64,000 nt of DNA. It comes from Candidatus Eisenbergiella merdavium. GTDB lineage: Bacteria; Bacillota; Clostridia; Lachnospirales; Lachnospiraceae. Positions 49,993 through 58,290 of the stretch are shown piece after piece. The notes under the pieces were generated by a model. That model was not told the DNA's origin and made no database searches. It saw nothing but the letters and a program-made list of their open reading frames with translations. Position 1 is the stretch's first letter. Each line of letters starts with the position of its first letter. The position numbers were made by a program, and so were the translations under genes. Location of the stretch: NCBI GenBank assembly GCA_019119595.1, contig DWWS01000072.1, positions 1 to 64,000 of the forward strand, given 5' to 3'.

Positions 49993-50232
49993 TCATCCCC
50001 CCTGTTCTTCAAATGCAACCGTCACATAAAAGCCTCTTTCATTTTCTATGACTGCGGTCACATCCCCTTCTCTCGCGAGCAGACGCTCCCGGAAGGGATA
50101 GTTGGCCGACATGGCGAGAGACGGGTCGATGGTATAATAATAGTTGCTGGGAAGCAGTCCCTCCGTCACCGTCACATGATCCCCTTCCTTCAGAAGGCCA
50201 GGACGTTCCATTTTAAATTCCATGGTCCGCAT
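49993..50232 (-). CDS. Small hypothetical protein coupled to the SDR gene
   Basis: 79 residues with no recognised domain: short basic start, then a beta-rich part ([40 protein letters not shown]). No signal or membrane segment. GAGG lies 6 nt upstream of ATG 50232, and its stop is 1 nt from the SDR start, so it is probably translated with it. The 249 bp upstream to spoVAD show no further gene. Confidence 0.65.
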   Translation of the reverse strand: MRTMEFKMERPGLLKEGDHVTVTEGLLPSNYYYTIDPSLAMSANYPFRERLLAREGDVTAVIENERGFYVTVAFEEQGG

Positions 50233-50481
50233 GGCTTACCTCTTTTCTGCCGCCAAACGGCTTTTTCAGGACAGCAGACGGACGGGAAGCATTTTCAGGC
50301 AGAGCGCAAGCGGATCGTTCTTCCGGTATGCGCAACAGGCCCTGCCGTCCCTTTTTGCTGTCCGTCTTTCATTTTATCTGTGCCATGCGTCTTTCGCAAG
50401 CGTTTTTTCCAGGGCCGCGGCCAGGGCTTTTGCTTTTTGCTTCGAAGCCCGGCTGCATTTTAACCTTCTTTATCGGGAATC

Positions 50482-51552
50482 TTATCTTAGCTTCTTCCCG
50501 CCCGCTCCCTCCTGCAGGCTTTCCAGCACCAGACAATGGCTGATTCCCGGTACAGCCTGCCCCTCGTTAAAGCTGGTTTTGGAGAGCAAGGCTCCCGTCG
50601 GGGCGAACAAAACGCGCTTCCACACGCCCTCCTCCAGCATTTTCAGGATATAGGAGGAAAGCACCACCGCAGAACAGCCGCAGCCGGAGCCTCCCGCATG
50701 GGTATCCTGCTCCTTTGCGTCGTAGATCTCAATGCCGCAGTCCATGTGGTTAGCGGAAATGTCGATTCCCTCTTTTTCCAGAAGGTCAAGAAGCACGGTC
50801 TGGCCCACCGTTCCCAGGTCTCCTGTGATGATCTTATCGTAGTCCTCCGGTCTTTTTCCAAAATCCTTCAGGTGCTGTTTGATGGTGGACGCGGCCGCGG
50901 GCGCCATGCAGGCTCCCATATTCATGCTGTCCTTCAGGCCGAAATCCACGATCTTGCCCGGCGTCATCCCGGTGATGGCCGCCCGGGGAGGCCACGCGGC
51001 ATCCGGATGAGCGCAGAGCAGAAACGCGCCGCTTCCCGTCACGGTCCAGGTGGCGGAAAGCGGGCGCTGGTTCCCATAGGCCAAAGGGAAACGAAATTCT
51101 TTTTCCGCGCTGGCGAAATGGCTCGAGGTCACGCAGGCCGCTCGTTCCGCAAAGCCTCCGGCTATGATGAGGGACGCAAGGGTGAGAGAAAGCGCGCAGG
51201 TAGAGCAGGCCCCGTACAGGCCAAACAAAGGCCGGTCAAACTGCTCCAGGCCAAAGCTGGTGGCGATCTCCTGCCCCAGCAGGTCCCCTGCGAACACGAA
51301 ACGCACCTCCTCCTGTTTCCAGCCCGCCTTTTTCAGCGCAAGGGAAAGCGCCTGCTGCTGCAGGCAGCTCTCCGCATCCTCCCAGCTTTTGCATCCGAAC
51401 AGATCGTCCTCTCCCACCAGATCAAACAGGTTCCCCAGAGGACCCTCTCCTTCCTTTTTTCCCACTACCGACGCGCTCTCGGTCAGATAGACCGGCTCGT
51501 TTAACACGATGCTCTGCTGTCCCAGAATCGGATTTCTTTTTTCTCTGTTCAT
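50482..51552 (-). CDS. spoVAD: Stage V sporulation protein AD
   Basis: 356 residues with a thiolase/ketoacyl-synthase-like fold (FGLYGACSTCALSLTLASLIIAGG, THAGGSGCGCSAVVLSSYIL). SpoVAD binds dipicolinic acid on the outer face of the spore inner membrane. ATG 51552 has AAAGGA upstream; starts at 51570 and 51588 are less likely. It is 2.7 kb from spoVAC and 4.1 kb from spoVAE instead of being contiguous. A forespore-type promoter lies about 90 nt upstream. A GC mini-hairpin (51571-51586) precedes the SD. Confidence 0.95.
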   Translation of the reverse strand: MNREKRNPILGQQSIVLNEPVYLTESASVVGKKEGEGPLGNLFDLVGEDDLFGCKSWEDAESCLQQQALSLALKKAGWKQEEVRFVFAGDLLGQEIATSFGLEQFDRPLFGLYGACSTCALSLTLASLIIAGGFAERAACVTSSHFASAEKEFRFPLAYGNQRPLSATWTVTGSGAFLLCAHPDAAWPPRAAITGMTPGKIVDFGLKDSMNMGACMAPAAASTIKQHLKDFGKRPEDYDKIITGDLGTVGQTVLLDLLEKEGIDISANHMDCGIEIYDAKEQDTHAGGSGCGCSAVVLSSYILKMLEEGVWKRVLFAPTGALLSKTSFNEGQAVPGISHCLVLESLQEGAGGKKLR

Positions 51553-51640
51553 GCTTTCCTTTCCCGTCATGCCGCCATCCGGCGGCATCCGTCCTTTCCT
51601 CCGGCTTATGCTGTCTCCCGGACGGTATAGCCGTTTTCAA

Positions 51641-51670
51641 TAGTATCCGGATTTTTACCGGAAACTATTC
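51641..51670 (-). promoter_or_regulatory. Candidate sigma-G-type promoter of spoVAD
   Basis: Minus strand GAATA (51666-51670), 18 bp, GATACTA (51641-51647); one mismatch to CATWHTA. Confidence 0.6.
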
Positions 51671-51736
51671 AGGATATCTGGACGGATTTTACGCAGAACA
51701 AAGGAAAAGGAAACCGCTCTAAGCCCCTGCGTCCTT

Positions 51737-52384
51737 CTATTCCTCCATCGGCTCGAGCTGTCCGTTACGAACCACCACATCCACTTTTCTGTCTCTGTAA
51801 TAGTATTTTTTATCGTGCTCGCCGATCTCCCGCACCACCCGGCACGGATTGCCGTAGGCCACCACATTGGCCGGAATGTCCTTCGTCACAATGCTTCCCG
51901 CGCCGATGACGGTGTTATCCCCTATGGCAACGCCGGGAAGCAGGATGCAGCCGCCTCCGATCCAGACGTTTCTTCCGATATGTACCTCCATATTGAACTG
52001 CGCCTGCACATCCCGAAGCGCAGGATCGATGGGATGTCCCGCCGTTGCGATGGTCACGTTGGGGCCGATCATGGTATTGTCCCCCACATAGATATGGCTG
52101 TCGTCCACCATGGTGAGATTGTAGTTTGCATATACGTTTTTCCCGAAATGCACATGCTTTCCGCCGAAATTGGAATGCAGCGGAGGCTCGATGTAGCACC
52201 CCTCTCCGATCTCGGCAAACATTTCCTGAAGCTTGGGAAACCGCTTGTCCATATCCTTCGGCTGAATCTGGTTATACTCCCACAGCTTCTGCATGCAGAT
52301 CACCTGCTCCGCCATGATCTCCTCGTCTCCGGGCGGATAGATCCTGCCCTCCATCATCCTTTCTTTTGCTTCTCTGGAATCCAT
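51737..52384 (-). CDS. Sugar O-acetyltransferase (maltose/galactoside acetyltransferase family)
   Basis: 215 residues. N-terminal Maa domain (IMAEQVICMQKLWEYNQIQPKD), then a left-handed beta-helix of hexapeptide repeats (GEGCYIEPPLHSNFGGKHVHFGKNVYANYN, IGGGCILLPGVAIGDNTVIGAGSIVTKDIPANVVAYGNPCRVV in pieces), with the catalytic His in TIATAGHPIDP. Acetylates a sugar with acetyl-CoA, probably for detoxification. SD GGAGAGA precedes the ATG. Downstream of the kinase-like gene by 14 nt. Confidence 0.92.
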   Translation of the reverse strand: MDSREAKERMMEGRIYPPGDEEIMAEQVICMQKLWEYNQIQPKDMDKRFPKLQEMFAEIGEGCYIEPPLHSNFGGKHVHFGKNVYANYNLTMVDDSHIYVGDNTMIGPNVTIATAGHPIDPALRDVQAQFNMEVHIGRNVWIGGGCILLPGVAIGDNTVIGAGSIVTKDIPANVVAYGNPCRVVREIGEHDKKYYYRDRKVDVVVRNGQLEPMEE

Positions 52385-52398
52385 GCTGTTTCTCTCCT

Positions 52399-52938
52399 TT
52401 ATCCTGATTTTCTGTTTTCCTTTTCCACATCCGCAAGGAATCTCTTAACCTGTCCCGTTCTTTTGAACTGCAGCATCATGACGGGGTACTTTTCATGAAG
52501 GCTGAGGATATGCTCCCTCCGTTTTCGGTACGACGTCCAGATGAAACCAAGCAGCCTGTAAAAATCCAGGTTTCTTTTTTCTTCCAGCTCCTCTGAGAGA
52601 TCCGGCCTTTTGCACCCATGCCTCCACCAGACCCTCCAGATACAGAGGAGCGGATTGATATCGAAAAAAAGAAGCAGCTGAGCCCTCTGCAAACGCATTT
52701 CCAGGGTTTCCCTGTGATTTCCGTCTATGATCCATTCCTCTTTTGCGATGAACTCCCTGTTTTTCGCTTCCCACTCCTCTTTCGGCGGATACTTCCATCC
52801 GGGCTGCCAGCATTCCTTATCCAGATAGATCACCGGCATTCCGGTAAGTCTGCCAAGTCGTTCTGCCGTCCACGATTTACCGCTTCCGGAGCCCCCGACC
52901 AGCATGACCCTGTCATATGTTTTCCCCTGGTATTTCAT
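52399..52938 (-). CDS. P-loop kinase-like protein (topology modulation / adenylate kinase-related)
   Basis: 179 residues. Walker A VGGSGSGKSWTAERL near residues 13-27, then GMPVIYLDKECWQPGW, EWIIDGNHRETLEMR, LLLFFDINPLLCIWRVWWR and RKREHILSLHEKYP. This is the pattern of FlaR-like/topology-modulation P-loop proteins, presumed nucleotide or small-molecule kinases without a known substrate. The start ATG 52938 overlaps the stop of the Rpn-like gene (ATGA). Confidence 0.85.
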   Translation of the reverse strand: MKYQGKTYDRVMLVGGSGSGKSWTAERLGRLTGMPVIYLDKECWQPGWKYPPKEEWEAKNREFIAKEEWIIDGNHRETLEMRLQRAQLLLFFDINPLLCIWRVWWRHGCKRPDLSEELEEKRNLDFYRLLGFIWTSYRKRREHILSLHEKYPVMMLQFKRTGQVKRFLADVEKENRKSG

Positions 52939-53963
52939 TCTGACGCCCCGTTTTCTTCCCTCATCCTTTCGACAAAAGCTTCCTCTGACATTTTCATGCG
53001 TCTCGCCGCTTCGTCTGTTTTCAGGAGCCCGTCCTTTACCAGAGAACAGAATGCGATAAACGAGCCACGCTCTATTCCTTGCTCTATTCCTTGCTCTATT
53101 CCGCATTCCATTCCTCTCGCCATTGCCCTCTCTTCGATGGCTTCACTTAAATTGCACATAGCCTCCAATTCCTCCCTGATCTTCATCTGCATGCTGATCC
53201 CGTACTGTTCCTCCAGAATATACAGCTTTTCCTCCGGTGCAAGCCGGGATGAGAGCAGCGTATTGAGAAAGTGGTACAAACTGCCCGGCTCGCCGCGGTC
53301 CCTCTGCTCATTCAGACAGATCAGGATGACGCTGAGCTTGTCATAGCTCTCCTCCGCCTCCGGCGCAGTGCCATCCCGGTCCAGCTTTGCGATCCGGTAC
53401 TCTGTCAGCTCATTTGCCGCGTATCCCGGCGCATTCATACATATCCATATACTGTAGACCTTTTTCAGCCCGGCATAGCCGGATCCCGTAAATTCTCTGT
53501 TCTTCTGGGAAGAAAGCATCCTGGCTGCATAATAGATGCCTCTTGTAACCAGCCGGTACTTCACATAGTATTCCTTCTGCGCCTCCAGATCAAACAGGAT
53601 GCGTTTCCCGTTTTCCTGCCTGTCCTGTTCAGGCGGAAGCTGCATGTGAAAACGGATATCATAGGTCACAGCTCCTTCTCCGGGCAGGCGGCTGCGAGTT
53701 TCCGCTTTCGTCAGCCGGGTTCTATCCTTCCCCGGTTCCACCGGTTCCGAGGAAATACGGATTTCCGGATCGATCCAGGCCATGATCTGCTCCGCTGTAA
53801 AGCCCGCGCATTCCTCCACCGTTTTCTGCAGGATCCTCGCCAGAACCGGTCCGGCGCTCAGCAGCCGCTTGGCATGGGTATCATACTGCGTCCTCAGCCC
53901 GGCGGAAAGGATCTCATCTGCCAGACGTGTTTTTCCGTATCCTTCTCTTTCGTTTCCTGTCAT
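52935..53963 (-). CDS. Rpn-family PD-(D/E)XK nuclease (recombination-promoting nuclease / transposase-like)
   Basis: 342 residues. Fits the Rpn/PDDEXK transposase family: N-terminal nuclease region with DIRFHMQ and LFDLEAQKEY (the D...ExQ core), then a helical part and the C-terminal tandem GIEQGIEQGIERG, a hallmark of the family made from 12-bp DNA repeats. Rpn proteins promote RecA-independent recombination in E. coli. ATG 53963 has GGGAGG just upstream. It sits between spoVAC and spoVAD and may relate to the disruption of that operon, though no terminal repeats are seen. Confidence 0.85.
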   Translation of the reverse strand: MTGNEREGYGKTRLADEILSAGLRTQYDTHAKRLLSAGPVLARILQKTVEECAGFTAEQIMAWIDPEIRISSEPVEPGKDRTRLTKAETRSRLPGEGAVTYDIRFHMQLPPEQDRQENGKRILFDLEAQKEYYVKYRLVTRGIYYAARMLSSQKNREFTGSGYAGLKKVYSIWICMNAPGYAANELTEYRIAKLDRDGTAPEAEESYDKLSVILICLNEQRDRGEPGSLYHFLNTLLSSRLAPEEKLYILEEQYGISMQMKIREELEAMCNLSEAIEERAMARGMECGIEQGIEQGIERGSFIAFCSLVKDGLLKTDEAARRMKMSEEAFVERMREENGASE

Positions 53964-54219
53964 TGTCCTCCCGTCCGCAGCCGGAACCGGAAGACATACG
54001 CATTTTGTCCTGAAAGCCCTGTAAAGCAAAATACTTTCTGTTTTCCGGGTTCCCGCCGCTGTCTGTACTTTGTACTGAAATAATTCGGCAGAAACTGCCA
54101 GAATGTGCGAGCGCACGTTTCAGGCCGGAACAGAATTTCCGGCTTTTTAAGACAAATTCAGAATAGCTCACCGGCAGACGGTTGTCAATGCTTTTCCTGT
54201 TAAATTTCATTATGGGATA

Positions 54220-54675
54220 TCAGAGGATCCCGATCCATTTGCATACCCAGTAGATCACGCCCAGCGCCCAGGAGGTAAAGATCCCGTACAGGATCACCGG
54301 GCCCGCTATGGTAAAGATCTTGCAGCCCACGCCGAACACCTGGCCTTCCTTCTTGAATTCGATGGCGCAGGATGCCACGGAATTGGCAAAGCCGGTGATG
54401 GGAACCAGCGCACCTGCCCCTCCCCATTTGACGATGGAGGGATAAATGTTAAAACCGGTCAGAAGCACGCTTAACAGGATCAGAAGAAGCGCTGACCAGC
54501 TGCCTGAGGCTTCCTTGTCCAGCCCCATTCCGGCACAGACATTCAGTATCACCTGACCGATCACGCAGAGCGCGCCGCCCGTCACAAAGGCTTTTATCAT
54601 CTGAAAAAAAAGATTGTGGGTTGGCGTGATCCTGCTGACATACTGCTCATATTCCTTTTTCTGCTTTTCGTCCAT
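54220..54675 (-). CDS. spoVAC: Stage V sporulation protein AC
   Basis: 151 residues with four membrane helices. Family sequence: YVSRITPTHNLFFQMIKAFVTGGALCVIGQ, GFNIYPSIVKWGGAGALVPITGFANSVAS, EFKKEGQVFGVGCKIFTIAGPVILYGI. SpoVAC forms a mechanosensitive channel for dipicolinic acid release. ATG has GGAGCGGAA upstream. It is 5.3 kb from spoVAB, to which it is normally adjacent, and has a perfect forespore-type promoter of its own. Confidence 0.95.
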   Translation of the reverse strand: MDEKQKKEYEQYVSRITPTHNLFFQMIKAFVTGGALCVIGQVILNVCAGMGLDKEASGSWSALLLILLSVLLTGFNIYPSIVKWGGAGALVPITGFANSVASCAIEFKKEGQVFGVGCKIFTIAGPVILYGIFTSWALGVIYWVCKWIGIL

Positions 54676-54729
54676 TTCCGCTCCGTTTCCGGGGCCCTTT
54701 CCAGAAACGGGCCCGCCTGTTTATGGACA

Positions 54730-54758
54730 TAGTATGCGGAAAAAGGGGCGGATTATTC
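54730..54758 (-). promoter_or_regulatory. Sigma-G/F-type promoter of spoVAC
   Basis: Minus strand GAATA (54754-54758), 17 bp, CATACTA (54730-54736): full match to GHATR-n17-CATWHTA. 54 nt before the ATG. Confidence 0.75.
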
Positions 54759-54928
54759 ATTGGGAAAGCCCATTGCTTCTGTGAAAGCGGCTTCCCTGTG
54801 AAAGCGGCTTGCTTCCGTCCCGTGCGCACGCTATAATGGGCTGGAGGCGTTCCGTCCGCCGGCCGAAGAGCCGCGGCATATCCCACAGCGGATGTGTCAG
54901 GACGGAGGCTTTATGCTTTTTGCTTACG

Positions 54929-55069
54929 GAGGATAGTGTAAAAAATAAGCCCGATGGCTTATTTTTTACACGGCAATTTGTGCCGGAGCGTCACAAATTG
55001 CTTTTATGGCAGAAGAGAAATCGCATTCGCGATTTCTCTTCGCCCCGTCGCACGCTCCGGAATGAGGAT
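54929..55069 (+). repeat. SD-flanked hairpin element C in front of eutH
   Basis: H1 54936-54971 (15 bp, loop CCGATG), H2 54973-55001 (10 bp, loop CCGGAGCGT at 54983-54991), H3 55012-55041 (13 bp), then ACGCTCCGG (55052-55060) and the SD AATGAGGA. Loop and 9-mer are perfect complements. GAGGAT occurs on both sides (near 54929 and 55064), a shorter direct repeat. Nearly the same sequence as element B before lysC 33 kb away, in opposite orientation; stems differ only by paired changes. Confidence 0.85.
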
Positions 55070-55072
55070 GAC

Positions 55073-56140
55073 ATGAACCGGATTATCATGATATTTTTTG
55101 CCGCCGCAGCCGTGCTTGGCGGCCTCGACTGTATTGCGGGAAACAAAAAGGGCTATGGGGAACGTTTTGAGGAGGCCTTTCGGCTTCTTGGCCCCACCGC
55201 TCTGTCCATGGCGGGCATGATCTGCATTTCCCCTGCCCTTTCTTTTCTGCTGGAGCGGCTGCTCGCTCCGCTGCTGCGCCTTCTTGGAACGGATCCGGCG
55301 CTGGCGGGCGGCTTTTTTGCCATAGATATGGGCGGCTATCAGCTCGCCATGCAGCTTGCGGACTCGCCCGAATGGGGAGGCTTTTTCGGCATCCTCGTGG
55401 GGGCTGTGTTCGGCTGTACCCTTACCTTCACCCTGCCCGTGGGCATCGGGGTCATTGAGGAAGCGGACAGCGGATTTTTCCTGAAGGGCGTCATTCTCGG
55501 GCTGATCACCATGCCGGCGGGCTTTCTCGCCGGAGGGCTGCTCTTCGGCTTTGCGCCGGGTCTGCTGCTTCGCAGGCTCGCCGTTCTGCTCGTCTGCGCC
55601 CTGCTCCTCTCCGCGGGTCTGTGGAAATGTCCCGCGAAAATGGTGAAGGGCTTCGGGCTGTTCGTGCGGATCCTGAAGGCGCTCATCACGCTCGGGCTGA
55701 CTCTGGGGGCCGTTCTTTATCTTCTGGATCTGGAAAGCCGGTGGATCACCCCGGTGATGGACGCCATGCAGACCGTCTCCTCCATCTGCGTGGTCATGCT
55801 GGGCAGCCTGCCTGCCGCTCTGTTCGTGCAGCGGCTCCTGCGCGTTCCCCTGCAGAAGGCGGGGCAGCTTCTGCGGCTGGATGAAACGGCCGTTACCGCC
55901 ATCCTCATCGGTACCGTCAGCGTCCTGCCCGCCCTGACCATGCTGAAGGATATGAGCCCCCGCGGGCGCGTTGCCGTATCCGCCTACCTGGTGAGCGCGG
56001 CTTCCCTGATGGGCGCGCACATCGCCTTTACCATGGGAGTCGCTCCCGGTCTGACCGGGCCTCTTATCGTCTGCAAGCTCACCGGAGCATTTGCGGCCCT
56101 CGCCGCCGCGCTCCTGACGCAGGACAGAAAGGCGGGCTGA
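55073..56140 (+). CDS. eutH: EutH-family ethanolamine permease-like membrane protein
   Basis: 355 residues, about ten membrane helices. EutH landmarks: FAAAAVLGGLDCIAGNKKGYGERFEEAF at the N terminus, SMAGMICISPALSFLLERLL, AGGFFAIDMGGYQLAMQLA and AFTMGVAPGLTGPLIVCKLTGA. EutH is thought to help ethanolamine enter the cell at low concentration. No other eut gene is in the window, so substrate use here is uncertain. ATG 55073 is the start; the 88 codons of open frame upstream are the hairpin element. Confidence 0.92.
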   Translation: MNRIIMIFFAAAAVLGGLDCIAGNKKGYGERFEEAFRLLGPTALSMAGMICISPALSFLLERLLAPLLRLLGTDPALAGGFFAIDMGGYQLAMQLADSPEWGGFFGILVGAVFGCTLTFTLPVGIGVIEEADSGFFLKGVILGLITMPAGFLAGGLLFGFAPGLLLRRLAVLLVCALLLSAGLWKCPAKMVKGFGLFVRILKALITLGLTLGAVLYLLDLESRWITPVMDAMQTVSSICVVMLGSLPAALFVQRLLRVPLQKAGQLLRLDETAVTAILIGTVSVLPALTMLKDMSPRGRVAVSAYLVSAASLMGAHIAFTMGVAPGLTGPLIVCKLTGAFAALAAALLTQDRKAG

Positions 56141-56239
56141 ACCCGCCGGCGGATCGCACTTCGGCGAAAAAAATGCAGCCCGCGCGAAAGACAGATATGA
56201 TCTGATGGCAGTCACGTCGGGCGCACACTTTTTCATTTT

Positions 56240-57172
56240 TTATAATTCCGGACAGAACTTATCCGTATAATCCATCACCGGCAGGCCTTCCTCCGTGAAG
56301 GAAAGGGGAAGGATCACATATCTGGAATCATCGTAGTTTTCCCCGTTCCAACGGTCGGAGACGTAATACCATTTTTTCTTATCTCCCTCTCCCACAGGCA
56401 GGATGAAGGCGGGCTGGGTACGGTAGGTCACCTCATCCCCGATGTCCGTAAGGATGCTCCAGCGTCCCTCCATGCTGTCCGCAGTGGCATATCTGCACTG
56501 GTTGGGCGCCCAGCCCGTGCAGAAGGAGGAAAACATATAGTATTTCCCGTTTCGCTCCATCACCGCGGGAGCCTCCCGGTATTCTCCCTGCCACAGCTTA
56601 TGTACCAGGCATTCCACGTTCAGATAGTCCTCCGTGAGACGGTAAACGTGCAGATCCCCGTTATCCCTTGCCGCGGAAATGAAGTAGGCCGTGCCGTCCT
56701 TATCCTGAAAAAGCGTGCAGTCTCTGGACATATAGCCAAAGGGATTGAAGCAGCCGAGATAGGTAAATTCTCCGTCCGGTCTGTCGCAGACGGCGATGCC
56801 GCAGGCTGCGTCATGATAATTTTTTCCGTTTTCCACGTGCATCCACATGACGAATTTTCCAATCTTTTCGTTATAAAGCACCTTGGGGCGCTCCACGTTG
56901 ATCTTACCGCCGTCCGTGTTTTTCAGCTTCCTGTCCGTGCGCACCCGGTGCTCCGCGGTGGGGGAATCCGTAGTCAGCGCATGGCGGCAGAAGGTCCAGT
57001 TGAGCAGATCCTCCGAACGGTATACGCTCACATAGCGGTTTTCCGTCCTGTTTTCTCCGTACCAGTACCAGTATCCTTCATGAAACAGCATGTGTCCGCC
57101 GTGCGCATGAAGCACATTTCCGTCGGTATCGTACCAGACGGCTCCATTGTTCAGTACAGTGTTCTTTTCCAT
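56240..57172 (-). CDS. Glycoside hydrolase family 43-like protein
   Basis: 310 residues, no signal peptide. Five-bladed beta-propeller repeats: AHGGHMLFHEGYWYWYGENR, ERPKVLYNEKIGKFVMWMH, SRDCTLFQDKDGTAYFIS, REAPAVMERNGKYYMFSS. Asp and Glu residues fit GH43 catalytic positions (Asp in SRDCTLF, Glu in REAPAV). The closest match in pattern is the GH43_24-type galactanase/galactosidase group. Intracellular, so acts on imported oligosaccharides. ATG 57172 has AGAGG 6 nt upstream and a GC mini-hairpin (57192-57205). Confidence 0.85.
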   Translation of the reverse strand: MEKNTVLNNGAVWYDTDGNVLHAHGGHMLFHEGYWYWYGENRTENRYVSVYRSEDLLNWTFCRHALTTDSPTAEHRVRTDRKLKNTDGGKINVERPKVLYNEKIGKFVMWMHVENGKNYHDAACGIAVCDRPDGEFTYLGCFNPFGYMSRDCTLFQDKDGTAYFISAARDNGDLHVYRLTEDYLNVECLVHKLWQGEYREAPAVMERNGKYYMFSSFCTGWAPNQCRYATADSMEGRWSILTDIGDEVTYRTQPAFILPVGEGDKKKWYYVSDRWNGENYDDSRYVILPLSFTEEGLPVMDYTDKFCPEL

Positions 57173-57261
57173 GTTTTCCTCTTGTCTTTCCGCCGCATCC
57201 GCGGCTTTTTTTATTCGAGAACGGCGCATTCTCATCGCAGCGCTCTCCAACCTCCCTGATT

Positions 57262-58158
57262 CTACCTTTTTTCCGCCTTCTTTTCAACTCCTCCGCCGCA
57301 GATTCTCACAAATGCGTCAAAGGCTCTGGAATGGTACTTATTCCGGTGGTAAACGATGCTGAATTCCCGGGTGAAATCCATTCCCTCCACGGCGACCGCC
57401 TTCACCTCGCCCCGCCGGATATCCTCCTCGACCAGATAGTAGGGAAGGACGGAAATGCCCATGTTTTCCTTGACCGCCCGGATGAGCGCATGGCTGCTCA
57501 CACTTTCCCACACAGGCTCGATCTCCAGTCCGGTGCCCGCCATCCGGATGTCGAACAGCTCTCTGACCGCGCTTCCCTTTTCCCGGAGGAGCATATCCTC
57601 GGCGGCAAGAACCTCCGGCACGATGCTTTCGTAGGAGGCATACGGGTGTTCTGTGGAGCAGATCATGACCAGACTGTCCTTCCGATAGGGAAGCTGCACC
57701 AGAAAAGGGCTGTGCACCTGCCCTTCCACCAGTCCCACGTCGATCCCGTTTTCCAGAAGCAGGTTTTCTATGGTATCCGTATTTTCCACCGTCGCGCGCA
57801 CCCGGATCTGGGGATATTCCTCCCGAAAGGCTCTGATATAGCCGGGAAGAAAATAGTTGCCGATGGTGACGCTGCTTCCCACACGGAGGGTGCCGGACGT
57901 TCCCAGGCTTTTCATAGCGTCCTCCGTCTCCTCAAACAGGCTGACCAGATGCCTGGCATACTGATACAGCTCCTGCCCCGCCTCCGTCACATACAGCCGC
58001 TTCGCCATGCGCTCAAAAACCCTGACTCCGTAATGCTCCTCCAGCTCCTTCAGGGCCACGCTCACTGACGGCTGGGCGATCAGCAGCTCCTCCGCGGCTC
58101 CGGTGGTGCTTCCCGTTTCATAAACGGCCAGAAAGATCTTCAGATGTCTGAGCGTCAT
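57262..58158 (-). CDS. LysR-family transcriptional regulator
   Basis: 298 residues. N-terminal helix-turn-helix: LRHLKIFLAVYETGSTTGAAEELLIAQPSVSVALKELEEHYGVRVFER. Co-inducer domain follows (LRVGSSVTIGNYFLPGYIRAF, GLVEGQVH). Close in style to CysB/CysL-type regulators. ATG 58158 has GGAGGAGAAG upstream. It is divergent from the chromate transporter pair and likely regulates it through the palindromes in the 130-bp gap. Confidence 0.92.
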   Translation of the reverse strand: MTLRHLKIFLAVYETGSTTGAAEELLIAQPSVSVALKELEEHYGVRVFERMAKRLYVTEAGQELYQYARHLVSLFEETEDAMKSLGTSGTLRVGSSVTIGNYFLPGYIRAFREEYPQIRVRATVENTDTIENLLLENGIDVGLVEGQVHSPFLVQLPYRKDSLVMICSTEHPYASYESIVPEVLAAEDMLLREKGSAVRELFDIRMAGTGLEIEPVWESVSSHALIRAVKENMGISVLPYYLVEEDIRRGEVKAVAVEGMDFTREFSIVYHRNKYHSRAFDAFVRICGGGVEKKAEKR

Positions 58159-58185
58159 GGCTTCTCCTCCTCCGTACACTTATAT

Positions 58186-58211
58186 AATAAAATAGCTATT
58201 TACTTTATAAA
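58186..58211. promoter_or_regulatory. Candidate LysR operator between lysR and chrA genes
   Basis: AAATAGCTATTT (58190-58201), a perfect 12-bp palindrome with T-n-A symmetry, followed by TTTATAAA (58204-58211), in the AT-rich divergent region. Position and symmetry fit a LysR-type site; not tested. Confidence 0.5.
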
Positions 58212-58290
58212 ATTATAGTATTTTACAAATATCCGGTCAAGGGGTATGGTGTGTATAGCCTGTTAGAAAAAAGAAAGGTGCGTCACTCAC

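Noticed and set aside
50536..51504. 322-codon plus-strand ORF opposite spoVAD
   Set aside because: Antisense shadow; spoVAD is unmistakable.
54809..55072. Longer N terminus for EutH
   Set aside because: The open frame there is the hairpin element read through. A good SD lies before ATG 55073, where EutH homology begins.
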